From the NCBI GenBank assembly GCA_034190295.1, contig JAXHSW010000002.1, forward strand, positions 72,006 to 136,005: 64,000 nucleotides of DNA, written 5' to 3'. Shown here in pieces: positions 44,892 through 51,108 of the stretch. Both the position numbers and the translations under genes were made by a program. Each line of letters begins with the position of its first letter. The first letter of the stretch is position 1. Source of the DNA: Okeania sp034190295. Lineage in GTDB: Bacteria > Cyanobacteriota > Cyanobacteriia > Cyanobacteriales > Microcoleaceae. Below the pieces are notes generated by a model. The model did not search any database. It saw only the letters and a program-made list of their open reading frames with translations, and was not told the DNA's origin.

Positions 44892-44991
44892 NNNNNNNNN
44901 NNNNNNNNNNNNNNNNNNNNNNNNNNNNNNNNNNNNNNNNNNNNNNNNNNNNNNNNNNNNNNNNNNNNNNNNNNNNNNNNNNNNNNNNNNN
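44892..44991. other. Assembly gap (100 N)
   Basis: 100 N within the terminator array. Confidence 0.98.
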
Positions 44992-45430
44992 AAAATAACA
45001 GAAAATTAAATTAATTGAGAATGCCCGGATTAAGTATTGGAATATGGGAAAAAGAAATGGTAGATGCACCCTGATAGATAACCTTCGCCGTAATTGGTGG
45101 AGGTTTTTTTTTTGCGCTAAAATAAGAGAAAATTAAATTGAGAATGCCCGGATTAAGTATAGAAATATGGGAAAAAGAAATGGTAGATGCACCCTGATAG
45201 ATAACCTTCGCCGTAATTGGTGGAGGTTTTTTTTGCACTAAAATAAGAGAAAATTAAATTGAGAATGCCCGGATTAAGTATATGAATATGGGAAAAAGAA
45301 ATGGTAGATGCACCCTGATAGATAACCTTCGCCGTAATTGGTGGAGGTTTTTTTTTGAAATTAAAATAATCGCTCCTCACATACAGTTTTTTGGGGAGAG
45401 GCGATCGCTCTAGCTTACCACTACAAGCGC

Positions 45431-48400
45431 TTACGTCAATTTTAAGGTCAGCTTGTAATCAGTATCCTTAACAATGGGTTTTTGCTCTTCAGAGTCCCAC
45501 GGGAAGGAAATATCTACATAATAAGTGCCCTGTACAAGGGGAACGCCGATCGATTCGGCTTGATTACCAGAATTGTAGGAACCGTCAATCCAGTCATTGT
45601 CGCTGTTTCTCAAAGCCACATTTACATCCCCGCTCAATCCATTGAGATTCAGCTTTAAAGTACCTCCACTGCTTCCCACCTCAAAGCGGTAGTAGTCGCC
45701 CCTGGGATCGATATCCCCTAAAAAGCCATTAAATCTTCGCAGCTTGCTGCCGAGAGTACCAACATCGTTAGCTCCTGTAAGGAAGTCATCTGCCTGCTCT
45801 TCCTCTTTCTTCTCTAATAACTTCCCAAACTCAGACATAGGTCGTGGCTGACCTTTAGCATTGACTCCATATATTTTATAACCACTGTCAGCTAGCAATC
45901 TTTTATCTAATTCTGTAACCGTATAGCCACTGTGATGGTATGACATTTGCGATTCGAGATCGTGGTCGGGATGGCCGCCATCTATAGCAATATTCTTACC
46001 ACCATTAAATTCTCGCGTATATTTTCCGGTAAAGTATCCTCCTGAGATTAACTGCTTGCTAGCGTAATTCAAGCCCATAATTCCTAAAGCATGACCGATT
46101 TCGTGGGAAACAGTAGAATAGAGACTGTCGTAACTATCTGTTGTTGAATAAATACTGGAGTTCACAGTAATACTGCCAACTCTCACTAAAGGATCTGATT
46201 GACTATATCCACCAATTCTAGGACCACCACGACCACCCCAATCATCGTTACCATAAGCACCGACGAATACAACCATATCGTCTATAAATTGATTAGTTGC
46301 AATTTCAAAACTTTTTTCCCCATCGCCAGTAACAGGCCAAATTGTTTGGTTTTCTAATTTGAGACCCTTAAGTTCATTATCAATCAGTCTCGCCCAATCA
46401 TCTGCTGCTTGTTGGGCAATCTCCCGACGTTTGGGAGTCCAGTAACCCAGATAGTCGGTACGGAAATCTAGGTCGATATTAAAATTATTATTATCTGGGG
46501 CGTAGGTGTTGGCAATTTTTCCTACATCGTAAGTTCCGCCACCTTTGAGACCTCCACTGAGAACATAATCGATAGTATTGCCAGATTTGCGAGGGCGATT
46601 GGAGTCATCTTTCTCAGCAATAAAGCTAACCGTCCGTGCTTGATTCCAATTCGATCGCGTAAAGGTAATACTGTCTTGAGGACCACTTCTGATATCATTA
46701 TCTGCATCCAAAGTCAAGAAATTACTAGGATCGAACTTTAGTGTGACTTTTGATTTAGGTGCTTTATTCAATCGAACTTGGAAAGTTCCCTCATCCCCTT
46801 CTTTCCCGCTAAACGAGAGATTGTTAATGCTAACTAAATTTGTTGGTGCCGCTTTAGCGGACAGTTTCAGTTTGTAATCAGTTTCTCCCCAACCGATCTT
46901 AACTCTCGCGTAATAATTGCCTGGTTTAACAATGCTATTAATTGATTCGTTTTTAGTACCCGCTTTAGTCGAACTAGCAACGACATTGCCCTTTTTGTCA
47001 AGCAGTTCCAAGTTAGCATCGCCCTGCAATTCCTTGAGGTCGAGAGCTAAATTAGTCCAATTCTTGACCTTGAAGCGGTAATAGTCATCGCTATCCTCGG
47101 CAAAAGAGCTAACCAAATCGCTAGAGCTTTTATTGCCATTGAGCGTACCAAGATTGCGAGCGTTAGCTTTGCTATTCCCCGCACCATCTGCTTGAGTTTT
47201 TAAGACTAAGTTGTATTTGGTATCTCCCCCATCGTATGGTGAGAAGACCTTGGTGTAGTAAGTGCCTTTCTTTAAAGGTTCAGTAATAAGCTCCTTTTCT
47301 TTGCCATCGTTATATGAACTTGCTATTGGATATTCCCTACCGCTCTGGTACAATAATACATCAGCATTGTCGCCCAATCCCTGGAGACTCAGGTTCAGAA
47401 TTGTGCCATCTTCTTTGACCTTGAATTTGTAATAGTCATCGCCGTCAATGCTACCCACAAAGTCACGGAAATTTTGATTTTTCTTCAAAGTACCTATATC
47501 GCGAGCGCTGTTTAAAGTGTTACCCGCACTGTCTGGCGAAATAGGTGTCGCTTTTAAAACCAAGTTATATTTTGTATCACCTCCGTTGTAGAATGTCGAT
47601 ACGTTTGCATAATATGTGTCGGCAGCGAGAGTAGTGCTAATTAATTCTTTTTGAATGCCTTCGTTGTAGGAACCCGTTATCCGTTTTCCACTACTGTCAT
47701 ACAGTAGCAACGTTGCGTTGTCGCTCAATCCCTGAAGGGTCAGATTTACTTTTGCTCCCCCACCGTCTACTTTAAATTTGTAGTAGTCATCGCCGTCAAT
47801 GCTACCTACAAAGTCGCGGAAATTTTGATTTTTCTTCAAAGTACCTATATCGCGAGCGCTGTTTAAAGTATTACCCGCACTGTCTGGCGAAATTGGTGTT
47901 GCTTTCAATGTCAGATTGTAATCAGTATTAGCTCCAAAGTTGTAGTAAACATGAGCGTAATAAGTACCCCGATCGAGGGCACGATTAATTGATTCATTTT
48001 TAGCTCCTTCATTGTAGGAACCCGTTACCCAGTTCCCACTACTGTCATAAAGTATTAAAGTTGCGTCTTCTTTTAGTCCTTTAAGAGTGAGGTTCACTAT
48101 AGCACCATCACCGTCTACTTTGAATTGGTAGTAGTCGTTAGGGTCTGAAGTACCAATAAAGTCGCTAATCTTTTGCTGCTTTTGTTTGAGAGTGCCAAGA
48201 TTGCGAGCAGTGTCTAGAGTATTGCCCCCCTTATCAGTTTCGTCCGCTCTTAGTTGCGACTTAAACTTAGTCTGGAGTAACTCCCGGTCAGTATCGTTGC
48301 GATCGCTATTACTCACCGAGTCAGTGTTAAGCTCCCCAATCTCATCAGCTTTACTTTGACTATTACCTAGAAGGTCAGAACCACCATAACTTCTGGACTG

Positions 48401-48742
48401 AATTTCAACCCGCTCCGAATTAACCCCAGTTAAACTATCAATCGCTCCAACGGTAAGACTATTGGTATCATTTGTCAGTATGTCTTTACCCAATTCTAAA
48501 GATGTCTCCGATACCTCATCCCCATCTTGACCTAAATTAAATGCTTCTGATGGATTCTGTGGCAGCAATAAATCATCATTACCTGTATTCAAATTTTCAA
48601 TTTTTAGTTCCGAGCTTTCTGCACTCGACTCAATACTACTAATCAACCGCAGCTCATCACTTACTCCATCTATTCCAGCTAACATTGGGTCGCTAAACTT
48701 TTGTCCTAAACTGTTAAATTTTTCATCAAAAATATTATCCAT
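45431..48742 (-). CDS. Large zinc metalloprotease with PPC-type repeats
   Basis: The 1103-residue product has a non-hydrophobic leader (1-70, MDNIF..GQKFSDPMLAGIDG) shared with the protease at 51109. Four pre-peptidase C-terminal (PPC) beta domains start near 169, 284, 402 and 517 (each with DDYYKFKV-like text and a TYYAxV strand). A Calx-beta-like domain is at about 635-745. A matrixin-type protease domain at about 757-960 has HEIGHALGIMG with His880, Glu881 and His884. A fifth PPC domain ends the chain (about 990-1103). Expected to be secreted, cutting proteins outside; no Sec signal is seen, so export may use another route. Its upstream region holds palindromic operator-like sites. Confidence 0.85.
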   Translation of the reverse strand: MDNIFDEKFNSLGQKFSDPMLAGIDGVSDELRLISSIESSAESSELKIENLNTGNDDLLLPQNPSEAFNLGQDGDEVSETSLELGKDILTNDTNSLTVGAIDSLTGVNSERVEIQSRSYGGSDLLGNSQSKADEIGELNTDSVSNSDRNDTDRELLQTKFKSQLRADETDKGGNTLDTARNLGTLKQKQQKISDFIGTSDPNDYYQFKVDGDGAIVNLTLKGLKEDATLILYDSSGNWVTGSYNEGAKNESINRALDRGTYYAHVYYNFGANTDYNLTLKATPISPDSAGNTLNSARDIGTLKKNQNFRDFVGSIDGDDYYKFKVDGGGAKVNLTLQGLSDNATLLLYDSSGKRITGSYNEGIQKELISTTLAADTYYANVSTFYNGGDTKYNLVLKATPISPDSAGNTLNSARDIGTLKKNQNFRDFVGSIDGDDYYKFKVKEDGTILNLSLQGLGDNADVLLYQSGREYPIASSYNDGKEKELITEPLKKGTYYTKVFSPYDGGDTKYNLVLKTQADGAGNSKANARNLGTLNGNKSSSDLVSSFAEDSDDYYRFKVKNWTNLALDLKELQGDANLELLDKKGNVVASSTKAGTKNESINSIVKPGNYYARVKIGWGETDYKLKLSAKAAPTNLVSINNLSFSGKEGDEGTFQVRLNKAPKSKVTLKFDPSNFLTLDADNDIRSGPQDSITFTRSNWNQARTVSFIAEKDDSNRPRKSGNTIDYVLSGGLKGGGTYDVGKIANTYAPDNNNFNIDLDFRTDYLGYWTPKRREIAQQAADDWARLIDNELKGLKLENQTIWPVTGDGEKSFEIATNQFIDDMVVFVGAYGNDDWGGRGGPRIGGYSQSDPLVRVGSITVNSSIYSTTDSYDSLYSTVSHEIGHALGIMGLNYASKQLISGGYFTGKYTREFNGGKNIAIDGGHPDHDLESQMSYHHSGYTVTELDKRLLADSGYKIYGVNAKGQPRPMSEFGKLLEKKEEEQADDFLTGANDVGTLGSKLRRFNGFLGDIDPRGDYYRFEVGSSGGTLKLNLNGLSGDVNVALRNSDNDWIDGSYNSGNQAESIGVPLVQGTYYVDISFPWDSEEQKPIVKDTDYKLTLKLT

Positions 48743-48897
48743 AATTACCTCTGTGCAAAATTTTTTAGCTCAATATTTATTCTTTTTTGAGTTAGTTATG
48801 TTAGATATTAATATCTCAGTAAATATTCGGATAAGTAAGTTTTTTAGAACTAATAACTTACTCAGTTGAGGTAGTTTAGCACAGACAAAAAGCTTTT

Positions 48898-48914
48898 TTG
48901 TCGATTATCGACAA
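48898..48914. promoter_or_regulatory. Palindromic operator-like site 1
   Basis: TTGTCGATTATCGACAA: perfect 7-bp arms around TTA, about 155 bp upstream of the protease start. Confidence 0.6.
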
Positions 48915-49010
48915 TTTTTTTTTGAGTTTTTTTGAAAAATCTTCTAACTTAGTCATAACAAGCAATTAACTATAAAACAAGACTAATTTTGACCAAAATA
49001 TTTTCAGATA

Positions 49011-49027
49011 TTGTCGATCTTCGACAA
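49011..49027. promoter_or_regulatory. Palindromic operator-like site 2
   Basis: TTGTCGATCTTCGACAA; perfect 7-bp arms around TCT. Confidence 0.6.
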
Positions 49028-49101
49028 GATTTAGTAACGAGTGTGGTAGTAACCTCTCTATCTATTATCAAGACTAATATTGACCAAAATATTTTCAGAT
49101 A

Positions 49102-49118
49102 TTGTCGATCTTCGACAA
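49102..49118. promoter_or_regulatory. Palindromic operator-like site 3
   Basis: TTGTCGATCTTCGACAA, identical to site 2, in the second copy of the 91-bp duplication. Confidence 0.6.
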
Positions 49119-49339
49119 GATTTAGTAACGAGTGTGGTAGTAACCTCTCCATCTATTAATATTGAAGATTACAGATAAGTTATTTAGAGATGTTTAATGG
49201 CCAAAATAAATCGAAGAATTACTTATTTCTCAGAGTAATAAAAAAATCAAATTGATAGGTAATTATCGGGTGGATATCAATGCATGAATAAAGTCAAAAA
49301 ATTATCGCTGCTTGGCGGAGCGCAAATGCCATATTAACT

Positions 49340-49480
49340 AAGTTGCGAGTAGTTCCTCTGTTTTGGGAATTTGGGTTTACTGTCGAAGAGATAGCACGAC
49401 GGTTGGAATTAACTGTGGAGCAAGTCCAACAAGCTGCTCAAAATCAGTCTATACAAAATAGGGATTCGAGGAAAGGATGA
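49340..49480 (+). pseudogene. C-terminal remnant of a DUF2887 gene
   Basis: The 46-residue reading VPLFWEFGFTVEEIARRLEL followed by TVEQVQQAAQNQS matches the last part of the complete DUF2887 protein at 54504 (VPLLLEAGLTVEEIARRLEL). No start or nuclease part is present, so it is a remnant. It lies at the same relative position (downstream of the protease promoter region) as the complete gene does after the second protease. Confidence 0.8.
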
Positions 49481-49522
49481 AAATGTACTATAGTAGAAAA
49501 ATGACTACAGCTCTAGGTATCC

Positions 49523-49666
49523 ATGAGTGGTATTAACCGAGAATTAACTCCCCTTCGAGCAGATGGTAGCAGTCTTGCACTTGATTATGCTGAGATAAAA
49601 ATTGTTAAAGGAGGTAATCAATATCATGTTATCCCTCGCACAAAACCTCGTCGAGCTAGGCGATGA
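49523..49666 (+). CDS. Small hypothetical basic protein (47 aa)
   Basis: It reads MSGINRELTPLRADGSSLAL and ends in a basic tail (PRTKPRRARR). It overlaps the next reading frame by 41 bases, and inside it lies a strong AAGGAGGT (49608-49615) that serves the following frame. Not recognised. The overlap and the internal ribosome site suggest a two-gene unit such as a toxin-antitoxin-like or regulator pair, but that is a guess. Confidence 0.45.
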   Translation: MSGINRELTPLRADGSSLALDYAEIKIVKGGNQYHVIPRTKPRRARR

Positions 49667-50013
49667 TTGGGAGTTTATTGAGTTATGGATAGACCCAATT
49701 GTTTTTCCACCTCGAATTTTGATATTATATCATGTTCGGTAGAACAGTTATAATAGGCTCGTAGTTGGGCTTTAGCCCTAATAGTAAGTATTGTAAGGGC
49801 TAAAGCCCAACTACAAACAAAAATTTTATTATAAGTAATTATCCGAACATGATATTAGCTAGTGGCAAACAGGGAAATTGTTGTATTTACGATGCTACTG
49901 CTAATTACAAACCTTTGTTTGAGAGCGCTATTTATGATGAAGCTCACTCCTGGTTAGTTGAGGATGATTACGAGCGCGTGGATGGTCGTCTTTTATCTGG
50001 AGAAATTTTTTAG
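49626..50013 (+). pseudogene. Small gene interrupted by a MITE
   Basis: From ATG 49626 (ten bases after AAGGAGGT) the frame reads MLSLAQNLVELGDDWEFIEL...PPRILIL, then enters a MITE and hits a stop. Removing the 127-bp MITE and one TTA of its duplication joins it in frame to ASGKQGNCCIYDATANYKPL, and it ends VDGRLLSGEIF at 50013. The intact ancestor would have about 85 residues. The family is not recognised. Because the ancestral frame is clean on both sides, the insertion looks recent. Confidence 0.75.
49728..49854. mobile_element. MITE family D (TATCATGTTCGG ends)
   Basis: A 127-bp element with terminal repeats TATCATGTTCGG / CCGAACATGATA and TTA on both sides. An inner palindrome GTAGTTGGGCTTTAGCCCT pairs with AGGGCTAAAGCCCAACTAC, so the whole element can fold on itself. 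Partial ends of related elements (ATGTCCGG) are near 27765, 31015, 33574, 39320 and 42330. Confidence 0.85.
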
Positions 50014-50106
50014 TTTGAGGGCGATTTTGGAGAATAGGAAAGCGATCGCTAGTTCGTAGTAAGGACTTTAGTCCTATAAAGGAAGATGTAACGGATGGGT
50101 TGTTGG

Positions 50107-50190
50107 AGCGATCGCTCCTCGCTCTTCTCCTTTCCTCCCAAAAAAAAGACCGCTCCTCAAACGTGGTTGGTCTTGGCAGTAGCGATCGCT
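50107..50190. repeat. Direct repeat left of the toxin-antitoxin pair
   Basis: GCGATCGCTCCTCG, then CTCCTTTCCTCCCAAAAAAA, AGACCGCTCCTCAAACGTGG and TTGG, closing with GCGATCGCT. A near-identical block in the same orientation is at 50967-51045. Confidence 0.85.
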
Positions 50191-50220
50191 TGTTTGTAGT
50201 AACGATTTCAATCATATAAA

Positions 50221-50330
50221 CAGGACTTACGCAGAGAGTCCCAAAAACCTAGTTTTTCCCCAAATGTCTTTAATTGGAAACAATAATTTATCCTAGAAAC
50301 TGGCTTTCTTTGCACAAGTCTTAATTTAGG
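50221..50330. mobile_element. Degenerate family A MITE
   Basis: The left end CAGGACTTACGCAGAG is clear; the right end is only similar (TTTGCACAAGTCTT). It lies directly before the toxin gene end. Confidence 0.5.
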
Positions 50331-50338
50331 ATACTTTA

Positions 50339-50653
50339 TTATTCTTCGCTATCGAGAACAGTAGGAATATCGCGAGCAGCATGGAGGATTCGTATTACTT
50401 CAATATAGTTATCTTGAGTGAGATAAAAAATTAGGTACTTATTGAATCCCTTGACTGCCCGCTTCCGCAAACCTGCTAAACTAGCATTTTGTACTGGACT
50501 ACCTATACCAGGCATCTTTGCCAGTTGCGAGATTGTCTCTCTGGTGGCATCAAAAAATCGCAATCCTGCATCCATATTATCTTCAGCAATATAAGCAAAT
50601 TGTTCGTCTAAGTCGTCACTTGCTTTTGGTCTAATTACAACTTTTCGTGTCAT
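50339..50653 (-). CDS. ParE/RelE-superfamily toxin
   Basis: The 104-residue product has the ParE pattern: an N-terminal strand and helix (RKVVIRPKASDDLDEQFAYIAEDN), GLRFFDATRETISQLAKMPGIG, then LRKRAVKGFNKYLIFYLTQD and IEVIRILHAARDIPTVL at the end. ParE toxins poison gyrase, while RelE relatives cut mRNA; the ending VIRILHAARD is typical of ParE. It overlaps the antitoxin gene by four bases (ATGA), and expression follows the antitoxin. Bracketed by direct repeats, which suggests that the pair moved as a unit. Confidence 0.88.
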   Translation of the reverse strand: MTRKVVIRPKASDDLDEQFAYIAEDNMDAGLRFFDATRETISQLAKMPGIGSPVQNASLAGLRKRAVKGFNKYLIFYLTQDNYIEVIRILHAARDIPTVLDSEE

Positions 50654-50901
50654 CTGTCTATATTGCTGAATTTTTCTACAAGCGCATTACGTTTTTGTTC
50701 CCACCAACTTTCTGTGACTTCAATAGGGGGGCCACTATTGATACCTTCTAACAACATGGTTTCTAATTCGGTAGTTTGCTGCTGGTGTCTATATATTAAG
50801 TGCAAGATGTATTCGCTGGTATTGTTGTAGTTGCCAGAAGCAACTTGTTGGTTAACAAATTCTTGCATAGATTCTGGGATTGAGATGTTAACGGTAGTCA
50901 T
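50650..50901 (-). CDS. ParD-type antitoxin
   Basis: The 83-residue product has an N-terminal ribbon-helix-helix (TTVNISIPESMQEFVNQQVA, then SEYILHLIYRHQQ) that binds operator DNA as a dimer, and a C-terminal helix (ESWWEQKRNALVEKFSNI) that would wrap the toxin. It precedes and overlaps the toxin gene, the usual order. Autoregulation of its promoter is expected from family knowledge. Confidence 0.88.
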   Translation of the reverse strand: MTTVNISIPESMQEFVNQQVASGNYNNTSEYILHLIYRHQQQTTELETMLLEGINSGPPIEVTESWWEQKRNALVEKFSNIDR

Positions 50902-50966
50902 AGTCTATTTACTTTTTTATGTAGATTGTAAAAGATAATTTAGATTTTGTCAACTTGGGACTGGTG

Positions 50967-51045
50967 GCGATCGCTCCTCTCCTTTCCTCCCAAAAAAAAG
51001 ACCGCTCCTCAAACGTGGTTGGTTTTGGCAAGAGCGATCGCTCTC
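50967..51045. repeat. Direct repeat right of the toxin-antitoxin pair
   Basis: Same block as 50107-50190, with small differences near the ends. Confidence 0.85.
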
Positions 51046-51108
51046 AAGTAGGTATATTAAGTTTCAGTCCTTAAATCTTCAGCACTTTACCAACTCAAAC
51101 AACATTTC

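Larger units (their letters stand above)
43361..45365. repeat. Tandem array of about 121-bp units carrying terminator-like hairpins
   Basis: At least 12 hairpin copies (starts near 43382, 43504, 43722, 43843, 44070, 44295, 44417, 44541, 44770, 45079, 45205, 45327) plus parts cut by gaps. Each unit has AAAATTAAATTG, CCGGATTAAGTAT, GGAATATGGGAAAAAGAAAT, TAGATGCACCCTGATAG and then the hairpin with a T-run. Four 100-N gaps lie inside, so true size is unknown. Short frames read through it (MGKRNGRCTLIDNLRRNWW) come from the repeat and are probably not genes. Confidence 0.9.
48978..49158. repeat. 91-bp tandem duplication containing the palindrome
   Basis: AAGACTAATNTTGACCAAAA through GAGTGTGGTAGTAACCTCTC occurs twice in direct orientation, so this promoter region has one more palindrome than that of the second protease. 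Confidence 0.85.

Noticed and set aside
43376..45380. Many short frames on both strands in the terminator array
   Set aside because: They follow the repeat period and the gaps; no ribosome site pattern is convincing.
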